Positions 8,804 to 20,584 are shown, counted from the first letter of the stretch. The stretch is 64,000 nucleotides of DNA from Pseudoxanthomonas sacheonensis (GCF_010093305.1 NZ_PDWS01000003.1:165001-229000), one strand, 5' to 3'. Numbers and translations are program-made. Notes: generated by a model from the sequence alone, not told the origin.

Positions 8804-11134
8804 TCAGAACGTCGCGGTGATTTCCGGCGCCACTTTTTGCAGGTGCGCGCGGAATTCGTCCTTGATGCGGGCCAGCGCCTCCTTGTTGTCGGCTTCGAAG
8901 CGCAGCACCAGGATCGGCGTGGTGTTGGACGCGCGCACCAGCCCCCAGCCGTCTTCCCAGTCGGCGCGCAAGCCATCGATGGTGGTCAGGCGCGCGCCTT
9001 CGAACTGCGCGCTGGCGACGAACCGCGCCACGACCTCGTGCGGACTGCCGGACACCGGCACCTTGATCTCCGGCGTGGACAGCGCGTTGGGCAGCGCGTT
9101 GAGCACTTCGCTGGGCGTCTCGGCACGGGCGGCCAGCACCTCCAGCAGGCGCGCGGCCGAATAAAGGCCGTCGTCGAATCCGTACCAGCGTTCCTGGAAG
9201 AAGAAGTGCCCGCTCATCTCGCCGGCCAGTTCCGCGCCGGTTTCGCGCATCTTGGCCTTGATCAGCGAATGCCCGGTCTGCCACATCAGCGGCGTGCCGC
9301 CATGGCTCAGGATCCAGCCCTGCAGCTTGCCGGTGCACTTGACGTCGTAAATGATCAACGCACCCGGGTTGCGCTCCAGCACGTCCGCAGCGAACAGCAT
9401 CAGCAGGCGATCCGGGAAAATGATCTCGCCTTCCTTGGTCACCACGCCCAAACGGTCGCCGTCGCCGTCGAACGCCAGGCCGATGTCCGCATCGAAGCGC
9501 TTCACGGTCTGGATGAGATCTTCCAGGTTGTGCGGTTCGCTGGGATCGGGATGGTGGTTGGGGAAGGTGCCGTCCACTTCGCAATACAGCGGAATGACCT
9601 CGGCGCCGATGGCTTCCAGCAATCGCGGGGCGATATCGCCGGCCACGCCGTTGCCGGCATCGACGACGACTTTGAGCGGGCGGTCCATCTGCACGTCGTC
9701 GGCGATGCGCTGCACGTAGTCGGCATCCACTTGGCGCTGCTGCAGCGTGCCGGGCGCGGCGGCCTGGTGCAGGCGGTTTTCGCTGATGCGCGCATACAGA
9801 TCGGTGATGGCGTCGCCGGACAGCGTCTGCCCGCCGACCACGATCTTGAAGCCGTTGTAGTCCGGCGGATTGTGGCTGCCGGTGACCGCGACGCTGCTGC
9901 CGGTACGCAGGTGATAGGCGGCGAAATAAGCGACCGGCGTGGGCGCCATGCCGATGTCGATCACGTTGCGGCCGGCCTTGCGCAGGCCCTCGATCAAACC
10001 GGCGGAAAGCTCCGGACCGGACAGGCGCCCGTCGCGGCCGACCACGATGTCGGTCAATCCCTGCTCTTCCAGCACCGTGCCGATGGCCTGGCCGATGCGT
10101 TCGGCCACTTCCACGCTCAGCGTTTCTCCCACCACGCCGCGGATGTCGTAGGCGCGGAAAATACCGGGGTCGATTTCGATGTGCTTGTTGTTGCTGGCGG
10201 TCACTGCGTCTGGATCCTTGTCGGGGGCGGTCTGCCGGGCCGGCGTGCTCGGCAATGGCTCGCGTTGCAGGGCCTGGACCAAGGTGGGCTCGTTGTCGTC
10301 GGCGGCGCCGGCGTGCTTGGCGCGCGGGTTCAGATTCAACCTTCCGCGCGCGACCAACAGCATCAATACTGCCAGCAGCCCGCTTAACGCTGCCGCGACC
10401 AGACTGGGAATTGCGCCCAGGCCCAGAGGACCTTCCGTACCATCCGGCGTGGCCGCGACCACCCGCATGCCGGCCTCTCCTATCGGCCGGGCCAGACTTT
10501 CGGCCCCATCCGCCAGATTGCGGTCGCCGGCCTCGCCGATGGTGTAGCCGCCCTGCCTTATCGCCACGTAAGCCCGCGCCGGAACCGCGGCCTGATCGAA
10601 GCTGCCGGTCAGCAGGGTCAGCGGTACGACCACGTAGGCGACCCCATCGCCTGCAGGCGCGGCCAGGCCGAGCTGGCTCTGCTTGCCTTCGCGCACCACG
10701 CGCGCCACCGGCTTGTTTTCGCTGAGCGCCGCTTCCAGCAGGGCCAGCTTGCTGAAGCCGAAATCCGCTGGCGCCGCATACGCAGTCTCAAGGTCGGCGG
10801 GCAGCACCTGCACCGGGCCGGCACCTTTCCAGCCTTCGCCGATCGCCCGGGCCGCAGCCGCGTTGTCGCCAGCCCGCAGCGCGGTCTGCACTGGCGCGGC
10901 GGCAATCCTGTCGGCCAGTTGTTTGAGTTGTCCGGCCAGCGTCTGTTGGCTGGCCGACAGTACCGAATCGCGCGCCAGCTGCAGGCTCTCTTCCAGACGC
11001 GCATCGCGCCACTGCTGCACTCCGCCCCATCCCAGCCAGACGGCGAGCAAGGCGAACAGCGCCGCCAGCATCGGCAACGCGCGCTTCAGGTCCGCAGCCG
11101 ATGATTGCGACTTGCGTGGTTTGTTCTCAGCCAT
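8804..11134 (-). CDS. algC: Phosphomannomutase/phosphoglucomutase with N-terminal membrane extension
   Basis: A 776-residue protein. About residues 320-776 form the alpha-D-phosphohexomutase enzyme interconverting mannose-6-P/1-P and glucose-6-P/1-P for exopolysaccharide, LPS and related sugars. It shows IFRAYDIRGVVGETL, the phosphoserine loop VTGSHNPPDYNGFKI, the metal loop AFDGDGDRLGVV and the specificity loop GEMSGHFFF. The first 320 residues are unusual for the enzyme: a transmembrane helix near 22-38, a stretch that looks like a periplasmic sensor-type domain, and a second hydrophobic helix near 230-260. The algC label refers to the Pseudomonas-type enzyme; in xanthomonads this activity is also called xanA. 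It ends the coaBC-dut-algC unit, 15 bases after dut. Confidence 0.9.
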   Translation of the reverse strand: MAENKPRKSQSSAADLKRALPMLAALFALLAVWLGWGGVQQWRDARLEESLQLARDSVLSASQQTLAGQLKQLADRIAAAPVQTALRAGDNAAAARAIGEGWKGAGPVQVLPADLETAYAAPADFGFSKLALLEAALSENKPVARVVREGKQSQLGLAAPAGDGVAYVVVPLTLLTGSFDQAAVPARAYVAIRQGGYTIGEAGDRNLADGAESLARPIGEAGMRVVAATPDGTEGPLGLGAIPSLVAAALSGLLAVLMLLVARGRLNLNPRAKHAGAADDNEPTLVQALQREPLPSTPARQTAPDKDPDAVTASNNKHIEIDPGIFRAYDIRGVVGETLSVEVAERIGQAIGTVLEEQGLTDIVVGRDGRLSGPELSAGLIEGLRKAGRNVIDIGMAPTPVAYFAAYHLRTGSSVAVTGSHNPPDYNGFKIVVGGQTLSGDAITDLYARISENRLHQAAAPGTLQQRQVDADYVQRIADDVQMDRPLKVVVDAGNGVAGDIAPRLLEAIGAEVIPLYCEVDGTFPNHHPDPSEPHNLEDLIQTVKRFDADIGLAFDGDGDRLGVVTKEGEIIFPDRLLMLFAADVLERNPGALIIYDVKCTGKLQGWILSHGGTPLMWQTGHSLIKAKMRETGAELAGEMSGHFFFQERWYGFDDGLYSAARLLEVLAARAETPSEVLNALPNALSTPEIKVPVSGSPHEVVARFVASAQFEGARLTTIDGLRADWEDGWGLVRASNTTPILVLRFEADNKEALARIKDEFRAHLQKVAPEITATF

Positions 11135-11149
11135 GGTGTATCGCCTTTT

Positions 11150-11635
11150 TCAGCGGACGCCTGTGTGGCCGAAGCCCCCTTCGCCACGCGCGCTGTCCGC
11201 AAAAGTATCCACTACCTGCAAGCTTACGCGCGTGATGGGCAACACAACTAGCTGAGCGATGCGGTCGCCGGGCTGGATGGTGAAAGCCTCCTGGCCGCGG
11301 TTCCATACGCTGATCAGCAAAGGGCCCTGATAGTCCGCATCGATGAGGCCGGTGCCGTTGCCCAGCACGATGCCGTGCCGGTGGCCCAGGCCCGAGCGCG
11401 GCAACACCACCGCGCACAGGTGCGGATCGGCCAGATGGATCGCGATGCCGCTGGGAATCAGAGCGGTGTCGCCCGGCGCCAGGGTGAGCGGTGCCTCCAG
11501 CGCGGCGCGCAGATCCATGCCGGCGCTGGCTTCGGTGGCATAGGCCGGCAGCGGCCATTCGTCGCCGAAACGCGGATCCAGCAGTTTCACTTCGATGGCC
11601 TGCAGGGAAGCGGACTTCGCGGAAGTAGGGTTCAT
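11150..11635 (-). CDS. dut: dUTP diphosphatase
   Basis: 161 residues. Hydrolyses dUTP to dUMP and pyrophosphate, keeping uracil out of DNA and feeding dTMP synthesis. The trimeric dUTPase motifs are visible in order: [37 protein letters not shown] and the C-terminal [10 protein letters not shown]. The start [10 protein letters not shown] at 11635 overlaps the coaBC stop by 4 bases (ATGA). The much longer open frame to 12814 is an antiframe of coaBC. Confidence 0.95.
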   Translation of the reverse strand: MNPTSAKSASLQAIEVKLLDPRFGDEWPLPAYATEASAGMDLRAALEAPLTLAPGDTALIPSGIAIHLADPHLCAVVLPRSGLGHRHGIVLGNGTGLIDADYQGPLLISVWNRGQEAFTIQPGDRIAQLVVLPITRVSLQVVDTFADSARGEGGFGHTGVR

Positions 11636-12852
11636 GCGTTCAGGCGCTCCACGATCAATTCGATCAAGTCGTCGGCCAGCCTGGTTTTGGCGCCGGGATT
11701 GAACACGCGCTCGCCGTCCTGCCAATAAGCGGTCATCGCGTTCTGGTCGCTTTCGAAGCCGCCGTCGGCCACGCCGACCCGGTTGGCCACGATCAGATCC
11801 AGATGCTTGGCCACCAGCTTGCCGCGCGCGTAGCCAGCCACGTTCTCGGTTTCGGCGGCGAAACCGACCACCAGCTTCAACCCCTGGGTCTGCGAGGCCA
11901 CCTCGGACAGGATGTCGGGCGTGCGCACCAGGTCCAGCGCCAGCGATTCGTTCGACTTTTTGATCTTGTTGGCGGCCGGCGCGCGCGGCGTGTAGTCGGC
12001 CACGGCCGCCGCGCCTATGTAGATGTCGGCCGGGAACGCGGCGAACACCGCCTCGCGCATCTGCGCGGCCGAACGCACATCCACCCGCTTCACCCCCGCC
12101 GGAGTGGCCAGATGCACGGGGCCGGCGACCAGCACTACTTCGGCGCCCCGCCTTCTTGCGCTGTCGGCAACTGCAAAGCCCATCTTGCCGCTGCTGCGGT
12201 TGCCCAGGTAGCGCACCGGGTCCAGGTCTTCGTAGGTGGGGCCGGCGCTCACCACGACCTTCAGCCCTTTCAAGGCCTGATCGACAGCCTGCGGGGATGC
12301 CGCGGCCTGCGAAGGCAGCGCCGCCACGATCGCGTCCGGTTCGCTGAGACGCCCGGGGCCCGATTCGCCTTCGGCCAGCGGGCCGTCCTCGGGGCCGATC
12401 ACCTGCACTCCACGCGCACGCAGGGTCGCCATATTGGCCTGCGTGGCCGGGTGTTCCCACATCCGGTGGTTCATGGCCGGCGCCACCGTGATCGGCGCGG
12501 TCGTGGCCAGGCACAGGGTGGTGACCAGATCGTCGGCGAAACCGTGCGCCAGCTTGGCCAGCAGGTCGGCGGTGGCCGGAGCGATCAGGATCCGGTCGGC
12601 CCAACGCGCCAGTTCGATATGGCCCATCGAGGCCTCGGCCGCGCTGTCCCACAGGGTGGTGCGGGTCGGGCTGCCGGACAGCGCCTGGAAGCTCAGCGGG
12701 GTAACGAAATGCTGGGCGCCTGCGGTCATCGCCACCTGCACCTGCGCCCCCGCCTCGCGCAGCCGGCGCACCAGTTCCAGCGCCTTGTAGGCGGCGATGC
12801 CGCCGCCGACGCACAGCAATACGCGCTGGCCCTTCAATTTATCGTCCGCCAC
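11632..12852 (-). CDS. coaBC: Bifunctional phosphopantothenoylcysteine decarboxylase / phosphopantothenate-cysteine ligase
   Basis: A 406-residue coenzyme A biosynthesis enzyme. The N-terminal CoaC flavoprotein half carries [20 protein letters not shown], the His-containing [11 protein letters not shown] and the substrate loop [12 protein letters not shown]. The C-terminal CoaB ligase half begins near residue 190 with [20 protein letters not shown]. Both halves look complete. Translationally coupled to dut. Divergent from radC, with 96 bases between starts. Confidence 0.95.
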   Translation of the reverse strand: MADDKLKGQRVLLCVGGGIAAYKALELVRRLREAGAQVQVAMTAGAQHFVTPLSFQALSGSPTRTTLWDSAAEASMGHIELARWADRILIAPATADLLAKLAHGFADDLVTTLCLATTAPITVAPAMNHRMWEHPATQANMATLRARGVQVIGPEDGPLAEGESGPGRLSEPDAIVAALPSQAAASPQAVDQALKGLKVVVSAGPTYEDLDPVRYLGNRSSGKMGFAVADSARRRGAEVVLVAGPVHLATPAGVKRVDVRSAAQMREAVFAAFPADIYIGAAAVADYTPRAPAANKIKKSNESLALDLVRTPDILSEVASQTQGLKLVVGFAAETENVAGYARGKLVAKHLDLIVANRVGVADGGFESDQNAMTAYWQDGERVFNPGAKTRLADDLIELIVERLNA

Positions 12853-12948
12853 GTCGGGGAATTCCTATCGCCGTACAGGCACTTAGCTTACCCGATGCAT
12901 ATGCCATGCCTTATGCCCGGCAGGCATGAGTCAAGGCAAGCTGGTCCT

Positions 12949-13623
12949 ATGCACATACGCGACTGGCCCCTGCAGGAACGACCCCGTGAAAAGCTGCTGG
13001 CCCGCGGCCCCGGCGCGCTGTCGGACGCCGAACTGCTTGCGATCTTCCTGGGCTCGGGCCTGCGTGGGCAGGATGCAGTGCAGACTTCCCGCGAACTGCT
13101 CGCCGCCCATGGCCCGCTGCGCACCCTGCTGGAAAACGACGCGGCCCAGATGGCGAAACTTCCCGGTCTGGGCCCGGCCCGGGCCTGCAAATTGACGGCG
13201 GCGCTGGAGCTGGGCCACCGCCACCTGGCCGCAGCGCTGGAACGCGGCGAAGCGCTGACCGACCCGGCCTCCGCCGGCCGCTATTTCGCCCAGCGCCTGC
13301 GCGGACGCGGAAGCGAGGTCTTCGCCGCCCTGTTCCTGGACACACGCCATCGCGCGCTCGCGTTCGAGGAGTTGTTCCAGGGCACGGTCGATTGCACCGA
13401 GGTACACCCGCGCGAAATCGTGCGCCGGGCCCTGGCCCACAACGCCTCGGCCGTGATCGTCGGCCACAACCATCCCTCGGGAGATGCCGAGCCTTCTTCC
13501 GCTGACCGTGCCGTCACCGCACGCTTGAAGCAGGCGCTGGCCTTGATGGAGGTTCGGCTGCTGGATCACTTCGTGGTGGGTGATGGACCCCCGGTATCGC
13601 TGGCGTCCCGGGGCTGGGTCTGA
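12949..13623 (+). CDS. radC: RadC-family JAB/MPN domain protein
   Basis: 224 residues from the ATG at 12949 ([20 protein letters not shown]). An N-terminal helix-hairpin-helix-like region ([19 protein letters not shown]) is followed by the JAB/MPN domain with the metal motif [16 protein letters not shown]. Named for a supposed repair role that has been doubted; the molecular role is not settled. The longer frame from 11803 is a coaBC shadow. Confidence 0.92.
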   Translation: MHIRDWPLQERPREKLLARGPGALSDAELLAIFLGSGLRGQDAVQTSRELLAAHGPLRTLLENDAAQMAKLPGLGPARACKLTAALELGHRHLAAALERGEALTDPASAGRYFAQRLRGRGSEVFAALFLDTRHRALAFEELFQGTVDCTEVHPREIVRRALAHNASAVIVGHNHPSGDAEPSSADRAVTARLKQALALMEVRLLDHFVVGDGPPVSLASRGWV

Positions 13624-13624
13624 G

Positions 13625-13666
13625 TGTGTATTGTTGACACTCACTTTATGATGCGTACGATACACA
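13625..13666. promoter_or_regulatory. hicAB promoter inside an inverted repeat
   Basis: TTGACA at 13634-13639 and TACGAT at 13656-13661 are 16 bases apart, a strong sigma-70-like promoter. It is bracketed by TGTGTAT (13625-13631) and ATACACA (13660-13666), perfect 7-base inverted arms. HicB antitoxins with a ribbon-helix-helix tail repress their own operon, so this is a likely operator. The predicted transcript start is about 3-5 bases before the hicA GTG. Confidence 0.55.
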
Positions 13667-13670
13667 CCGA

Positions 13671-13850
13671 GTGAACAGCAAGGCGCTTATCCGCGAATTG
13701 GAGGCGGCTGGCTGGGAACTCGTTCGCACTCGTGGGTCGCACCACGCGTTCCAGCATCCACTGCGTCCCGGCACGTTGGTGGTGCCGCACCCGAAGAAAG
13801 AGCTAGGCAAGGGACTGGTTGCCGCCATCCGCAAGCAAGCCGGGCTATAG
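13671..13850 (+). CDS. hicA: HicA-type mRNA interferase toxin
   Basis: 59 residues from a GTG start, reading VNSKALIRELEAAGWELVRT and ending AAIRKQAGL. HicA toxins have a dsRNA-binding-like fold and cut mRNA during translation. The conserved catalytic His is present (GSHH, H24), as are the usual HPLRPGTLVVPHPKKELGKG features. No Shine-Dalgarno sequence precedes the GTG, and the predicted transcript start is only a few bases upstream, so the message may be leaderless. Followed after 12 bases by its antitoxin gene. Confidence 0.88.
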   Translation: MNSKALIRELEAAGWELVRTRGSHHAFQHPLRPGTLVVPHPKKELGKGLVAAIRKQAGL

Positions 13851-13862
13851 CGAGATCAGCTT

Positions 13863-14249
13863 ATGCGCTACCCCATCGCCATCGAAGCAGGAACCGGCGG
13901 CACCGCCTTCGGAGTCGCCATCCCCGATCTGCCCGGCTGTTTTTCCGCAGGCGACACACTCGATGAAGCCATCGACAATGCCGAAGCCGCTGCTGCTTTG
14001 TGGATCGACGCCGCACTCGACGCAGGCCAGACCATTCCGAATCCTTCATCCGTGGATGCCATCCGCAACCGTGCAGACTATGCCGGCTGGCTGTTCGGCC
14101 TGGTGACCGTGGATCCCGCACAACTGGACGACACCATCGAACGCGTCAATATCACCTTGCCGCGCCGGGTCCTGCGTCGGCTCGACACCAAGGCGCGGGA
14201 AGCAGGTGAAACCCGTTCCGGCTACATCGCCAAAATGGCCATTGGCTGA
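13863..14249 (+). CDS. hicB: HicB-type antitoxin
   Basis: A 128-residue antitoxin partner of HicA. The N-terminal HicB fold reads [20 protein letters not shown] then [20 protein letters not shown], the usual signature. The C-terminus is a ribbon-helix-helix segment ([20 protein letters not shown]) suited to binding the inverted repeat around the operon promoter. In the standard model it neutralises HicA and autorepresses. Confidence 0.9.
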   Translation: MRYPIAIEAGTGGTAFGVAIPDLPGCFSAGDTLDEAIDNAEAAAALWIDAALDAGQTIPNPSSVDAIRNRADYAGWLFGLVTVDPAQLDDTIERVNITLPRRVLRRLDTKAREAGETRSGYIAKMAIG

Positions 14250-14317
14250 GACCAGCAAGACCGTACTCGGCTAAAATCCCCGGATTCCGCGCTATCCGCG
14301 TTTCCAGCAGAACTCCT

Positions 14318-16006
14318 TTGAAATCCCAACTCCGCGCCCTGATCGCCCAAGGCATCGACGCCCTGCGCAGCGCCGGCACCTTGCCGGCCGACACCACCAC
14401 CCCGGATTTCGTGGTCGAACGTCCGAAGGACCGCAGCCATGGAGATTTCGCCAGCAACGCGGCGATGCTGCTGGCGAAACCTGCGCGCAGCAATCCGCGC
14501 GCGCTGGCCCAGGCGCTGGTCGCCGCGCTTCCCGCCAGCGACGACATCGCCAAAGTCGAGATCGCCGGCCCGGGCTTCATCAATTTCCACCTGACCCCGG
14601 CCGCCTACCAGCGCGAAGTCGCAACGGCCCTGCAGCAGGGCGCCGCTTACGGTCTCAACACTTCCGGTGAAGGGAAGATGGCCGGCGTGGAATACGTTTC
14701 CGCCAATCCCACCGGGCCGCTGCATGTCGGCCACGGCCGCGCCGCCGCCATCGGCGATTGCATCGCCCGCCTGCTGCAGGCCAACGGCTGGGAAACGCGT
14801 CGCGAGTTCTATTACAACGATGCCGGCGTGCAGATCGAAAACCTCGCGCTGTCCGTGCAGGCGCGCGCCAAAGGCCTGAAGCCCGATGACGCGGGCTGGC
14901 CGGAAGCCGGCTACCGCGGCGACTACATCCAGGACGTCGCCGACGCCTACCTGCGGGGCGAGACCGTGGAATCCGACGGCCACGCCATCGTCGGCGCCAA
15001 GGACGCGGACGACCTGGACGCGATCCGTCGCTTCGCCGTGGCCGCTTTGCGCCGCGAACAGAACGGCGACCTGGCCGCCTTCGACGTGTCCTTCGACACC
15101 TACTTCCTGGAAAGCTCGCTGTACGACGACGGCAAGGTCGCCGAAACCGTGCAGCGTCTCGGCGCCACCGGCCATACCTACGAGGAAGGCGGCGCGCTGT
15201 GGCTCAGGACCACGGATTTCGGCGATGACAAAGACCGCGTCATGCGCAAGTCCGACGGCACCTTCACCTATTTCCTGCCGGACGTGGCCTACCACCTGTC
15301 CAAGTGGCAGCGGGGCTACAAGCGCGCCATCACCGAACTGGGCGCCGATCACCATGGCTCGCTGGCGCGCGTGCGTGCCGGCCTGCAGGCGCTGGACGTC
15401 GGCATTCCGCAGGGCTGGCCCGAATACGTGCTGCACCAGATGGTCACGGTGATGCGCGGCGGCGAGGAGGTGAAGCTTTCCAAGCGCGCCGGTAGCTACT
15501 TCACCCTGCGCGACCTGATCGAGGAAGCCGGGCGCGACGCCACGCGCTGGTTCCTGATCGCGCGCAAGCCCGATTCGCAACTCACTTTCGACATCGACCT
15601 GGCGCGTCAGCAAAGCAACGACAATCCGGTGTTCTACGTGCAGTACGCGCACGCTCGCGTCTGCAGCCTGCTGCGCCAGGCGGTGGAAAAGGGCTACGCC
15701 TACGACCAGGCCAACGGACTGGACCATCTCACATTGCTGGGCGACGAGAACTCACAATTGTTGATGGTCGAGCTGTCGCGTTTCCCCGAAGTGGTGGAGA
15801 ACGCCGGACAGCTGCTGGAACCGCACCTTATCGCGCAATACCTGCGCGAACTGGCCTATGCTTTCCACACTTGGTACCACGCCACGCCGGTGCTGGTGGA
15901 AGACGCCGCCACGCGCGATGCGCGCTTGGCGCTGGCCTGCGCCGCGCGGCAGGTGCTGGCCAACGGATTGGAATTGCTGGGCGTCAGCGCCCCTGAAAAG
16001 ATGTAA
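14318..16006 (+). CDS. argS: Arginyl-tRNA synthetase
   Basis: 562 residues. Charges tRNA-Arg in the cytoplasm. The only well-placed start is a TTG at 14318 giving [20 protein letters not shown], the normal N-terminus. The class I HIGH-like motif is [11 protein letters not shown] after [17 protein letters not shown] is the KMSKS-equivalent region. The C-terminal anticodon-binding DALR-like domain is present ([20 protein letters not shown]). TAAAAT at 14272-14277 is a possible -10 element. Followed by the SPOR protein after 15 bases, the argS-ftsN order common in gammaproteobacteria. Confidence 0.95.
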   Translation: MKSQLRALIAQGIDALRSAGTLPADTTTPDFVVERPKDRSHGDFASNAAMLLAKPARSNPRALAQALVAALPASDDIAKVEIAGPGFINFHLTPAAYQREVATALQQGAAYGLNTSGEGKMAGVEYVSANPTGPLHVGHGRAAAIGDCIARLLQANGWETRREFYYNDAGVQIENLALSVQARAKGLKPDDAGWPEAGYRGDYIQDVADAYLRGETVESDGHAIVGAKDADDLDAIRRFAVAALRREQNGDLAAFDVSFDTYFLESSLYDDGKVAETVQRLGATGHTYEEGGALWLRTTDFGDDKDRVMRKSDGTFTYFLPDVAYHLSKWQRGYKRAITELGADHHGSLARVRAGLQALDVGIPQGWPEYVLHQMVTVMRGGEEVKLSKRAGSYFTLRDLIEEAGRDATRWFLIARKPDSQLTFDIDLARQQSNDNPVFYVQYAHARVCSLLRQAVEKGYAYDQANGLDHLTLLGDENSQLLMVELSRFPEVVENAGQLLEPHLIAQYLRELAYAFHTWYHATPVLVEDAATRDARLALACAARQVLANGLELLGVSAPEKM

Positions 16007-16021
16007 CTGGAGAGTAGTTAG

Positions 16022-16816
16022 ATGGCGGCAAGACGCAACAAGTCGCAGGCGCGGCGCAACTCGGGCAACGGCACGCCCGGCTGGGTGTGGCTGATCGCCG
16101 GCCTGGTGTTGGGCGCGGCGGCGTTCTTCATCGTGCCGGGGCTGATGAAGAAAGACGGCGACGGCTTCTTCCGCCCGCAGCCCAATCCAGATGCGTTGCC
16201 GGCGCAGGTGGCCGATGCCGACAGCAATATCGACGACGTCGCCCCGGAGACTTCCACGCCCACCTCGCAGCCCGACGCCAAGACCGGCGACGATGCGGCC
16301 AAGGAAACGCAGTACGACTTCTACACCCTGCTGCCCGGCAAGGAAGTGCAGATGTCCGACGCCGAACTGGCCGCCAGCGCGCGCGAGGAAAAGGCGCGCG
16401 AAGCGCGCGCGGCGCAGGCAGCGGCAGCGACGGCAGCAGCAACGACCCCCGCCGTGAACACAGCGACCGACAACCCGAAACCGGTTCCGGAAACGCCAGC
16501 CGCTGCGGCAACGACGGCGCCTGCCGTGGCCGCCACCGCAACCGCGACGGCACCGGCAATCTCCAGCGCACCGACCAGCAAGGATGCGCGCTACATCCTG
16601 CAGGCCGGCGCATTCGGCGCGTCCGGCGATGCCGAATCCACCAAGGCCAAGATCGCAATGCTGGGCCTGTCGGCGCGCGTGGAATCGGCGCAGATCGGCG
16701 GCAAGACCGTCTACCGCGTGCGCATGGGCCCCTACGGCAGCGCCAGCGAACTGGCCGAAGCCAAGCAGAAACTCGCCAGCGGCGGCTTGCCGGCTATGGC
16801 TATCAAGGCGCAATGA
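16022..16816 (+). CDS. SPOR domain cell-division protein (FtsN-like)
   Basis: 264 residues. A short basic cytoplasmic tail is followed by one membrane helix (about 20-40, GWVWLIAGLVLGAAAFFIVP), a long Ala/Thr/Pro-rich periplasmic linker and a C-terminal SPOR domain (from about 188, ARYILQAGAFGASGDAES), which in this family binds denuded septal glycan. Topology and position after argS fit FtsN. Essential-domain motifs of E. coli FtsN cannot be confirmed by eye. Confidence 0.82.
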   Translation: MAARRNKSQARRNSGNGTPGWVWLIAGLVLGAAAFFIVPGLMKKDGDGFFRPQPNPDALPAQVADADSNIDDVAPETSTPTSQPDAKTGDDAAKETQYDFYTLLPGKEVQMSDAELAASAREEKAREARAAQAAAATAAATTPAVNTATDNPKPVPETPAAAATTAPAVAATATATAPAISSAPTSKDARYILQAGAFGASGDAESTKAKIAMLGLSARVESAQIGGKTVYRVRMGPYGSASELAEAKQKLASGGLPAMAIKAQ

Positions 16817-16942
16817 AAACCGACCCCGTCGCCCTGACACGCTTGGTGCCGCACTGGCCGCATGCACAGGCGGCGATCGGCGCCTGGTCGCGGATGAAAC
16901 GGCCGCCGCGCGTTTTTTCGTGAAGCTCTCGCGGCCCGGCGC

Positions 16943-17530
16943 ATGATCGACATCGCCACCCTGCCGGGACAGCTGTTTGGTGCGCTCATCGTGGTCTGGG
17001 CATGCAGCGAACTCTGGCTGGGTTGGACGCGCCGCTCGCAGGACCGCTCGCGCATGCGCGACCGCGGCACATTGCGGTTGCTGCTGGCAACCGTCTATCT
17101 GTGCATCGGCCTGGCGGTGTGGCTGTCGTACCAGACGGCCGGGCGCGTGGGCAACGAAGGCATCCGCCTTGCCCTGTTCTGGACCGGCCTTGCGCTGATG
17201 GCCGGCGGCCTGGCCCTGCGGTTCTGGGCGATCCGCGTGCTGGCGCGCTTCTTTACTGTGGATGTGAATATCCAGGAAGGCCACGAACTGATCCACCACG
17301 GCCCTTACCGCCTGCTTCGCCATCCTTCCTACACCGGTTCGCTGATGACCTTCCTGGGCTTTGGCCTGGCGCTGGGCAATGGGTGGTCGTTGCTGGTGCT
17401 TTTGGCGCCGGTACTCCTCGCATTCGTCTGGCGGATGCGAGTGGAGGAACGCGTGCTGGCCGAGGCGTTCCCTACGCAATATCCCGACTATGCGCGGCAG
17501 ACCAAACGGCTGATTCCGTTCGTTTGGTGA
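16943..17530 (+). CDS. Isoprenylcysteine carboxyl methyltransferase family membrane protein
   Basis: 195 residues with 4-5 hydrophobic segments. The C-terminal signature GPYRLLRHPSYTGSLMTFLG, then RVEERVLAEAFPTQYPDYAR and KRLIPFVW, is typical of ICMT/PEMT-type membrane methyltransferases that use S-adenosylmethionine. The bacterial substrate is unknown. Lies 126 bases after the SPOR gene on the same strand. Confidence 0.85.
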   Translation: MIDIATLPGQLFGALIVVWACSELWLGWTRRSQDRSRMRDRGTLRLLLATVYLCIGLAVWLSYQTAGRVGNEGIRLALFWTGLALMAGGLALRFWAIRVLARFFTVDVNIQEGHELIHHGPYRLLRHPSYTGSLMTFLGFGLALGNGWSLLVLLAPVLLAFVWRMRVEERVLAEAFPTQYPDYARQTKRLIPFVW

Positions 17531-17634
17531 GGGTGTGCGAACGTCCCGCTCGTGGCGGATCTGTCAAAGACAGGCTCGTCGCGAACAAGATTAAAGTAAA
17601 CATCCCAACTCACTCTCACCACCGATAAGCTCCC

Positions 17635-18384
17635 ATGACCAAAACCGTTCTCATCACCGGCGCCACCTCCGGCTTCGGCGCCGCCGCCGTCGGGCGTTTC
17701 GCCGGTGCGGGCTGGCGCGTGATCGCCACCGGCCGCCGTGCCGAGCGCCTGCAGCCGCTCGTCGAGCGGTTCGGCGCCGACAAAGTGCATGCCGCCGCCT
17801 TCGACGTACGCGACGAAGCCGCAATGGAAGTCGCGCTGTCCGCATTGCCCGAAGGCTTCCGCGGCATCGACGTGCTGATCAACAACGCCGGCCTGGCGCT
17901 GGGCACCGCGCCCGCGCAGAACGCCAGCCTGCAGGACTGGCGCACCATGATCGACACCAACATCACCGCGCTGGTGACGCTGACCCACCGCCTGCTGCCC
18001 GGCCTGATAGAACGCAAGGGCGCCATCATCAACATGAGTTCGGTGGCGGCCAGCTATCCCTACCCGGGCGGGAACACCTACGGCGGCAGCAAGGCCTTCG
18101 TGAAGCAGTTCTCGCTGGGGCTGCGCTCGGACCTGCACGGCACCGGCGTGCGCGTGACTTCGATAGAGCCCGGCATGGCCGAAACCGAATTCACCCTGGT
18201 GCGCACACATGGCGACCAGGCCGCCTCGGACAAGATGTATGGCGGCGCCAATCCGATGACCGCCGAAGACATCGCCGAACAGCTGTACTACATCGCCACC
18301 CTGCCGCCGCACCTCAACATCAACCGGCTGGAGATCATGCCGGTGACGCAGTCGTTCGCGGGTTTCCAGGTAGACCGGAAGTAG
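17635..18384 (+). CDS. SDR oxidoreductase (YdfG-like)
   Basis: A 249-residue classical short-chain dehydrogenase. The cofactor loop is TGATSGFGAAAVGRF; the following ATGRRAERL suggests NADPH. NNAGLALG is present, and the catalytic Ser and YxxxK lie in SSVAASYPYPGGNTYGGSK. It resembles the 3-hydroxy acid dehydrogenase YdfG (LALGTAPA, EIMPVTQSFAGFQVDRK). The stop codon TAG (18382-18384) is part of the GTAG head of the adjacent REP element, so the repeat abuts or has replaced the original 3' end. Confidence 0.88.
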   Translation: MTKTVLITGATSGFGAAAVGRFAGAGWRVIATGRRAERLQPLVERFGADKVHAAAFDVRDEAAMEVALSALPEGFRGIDVLINNAGLALGTAPAQNASLQDWRTMIDTNITALVTLTHRLLPGLIERKGAIINMSSVAASYPYPGGNTYGGSKAFVKQFSLGLRSDLHGTGVRVTSIEPGMAETEFTLVRTHGDQAASDKMYGGANPMTAEDIAEQLYYIATLPPHLNINRLEIMPVTQSFAGFQVDRK

Positions 18385-18455
18385 GTCGGCCCTACGTGGC
18401 CGACGCATCGGACGATGCGGGATTGCTCGCGTCGGGGGCGTAGCCCCGACCTACG
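18381..18455. repeat. Paired REP hairpin, family D (GTAGGTCGG)
   Basis: Outer arms GTAGGTCGG at 18381-18389 and CCGACCTAC at 18447-18455. The right half holds GTCGGGGGCGTAGCCCCGAC, itself a hairpin. A single element of the same family is at 23371-23394. The first arm overlaps the SDR stop codon. Confidence 0.8.
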
Positions 18456-18464
18456 CGCTCTTGG

Positions 18465-18632
18465 CCTCTCCCCTTGCCCGCGCAGCGGGTAAGGGGGAGG
18501 TTGGGAGGGGGTGCTTTCCGCAGTGTCTTGAAAGAAGAGCGAGTGCAAGATCAAAAGCAACCCCTCCCCAACCCTCCCCTGCGCCCCGAAGGAAGTCCCC
18601 TTGGGAGCTTCGCAAGGGAGGGGGTGGATTGC
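18465..18632. repeat. CCTCCCC-rich inverted repeat region
   Basis: Gene-free stretch between the convergent SDR and speA genes with C-rich and G-rich blocks: CTCCCCTTGCCCGC..GGGTAAGGGGGAG near 18467-18498, then GGTTGGGAGGGGGT (18498-18511) mirrored by ACCCCTCCCCAACC further on. It can form long stems. A dispersed repeat or transcript-end structure is likely; no ORF is seen. Confidence 0.55.
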
Positions 18633-18633
18633 G

Positions 18634-20523
<1,890 letters not shown>

Positions 20524-20584
20524 GGGGCGGGCTCTGGTGACGAAAACGGACGCGCATTCTAACGCCGTCGTTGTGCCGCTCCGG

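Noticed and set aside
16813..16923. 36-residue ORF overlapping the SPOR gene stop (MKTDPVALTRLVPHWPHAQA..)
   Set aside because: It has an ATGA overlap, but no ribosome site of its own, no recognisable family and too few residues to judge; left unannotated.
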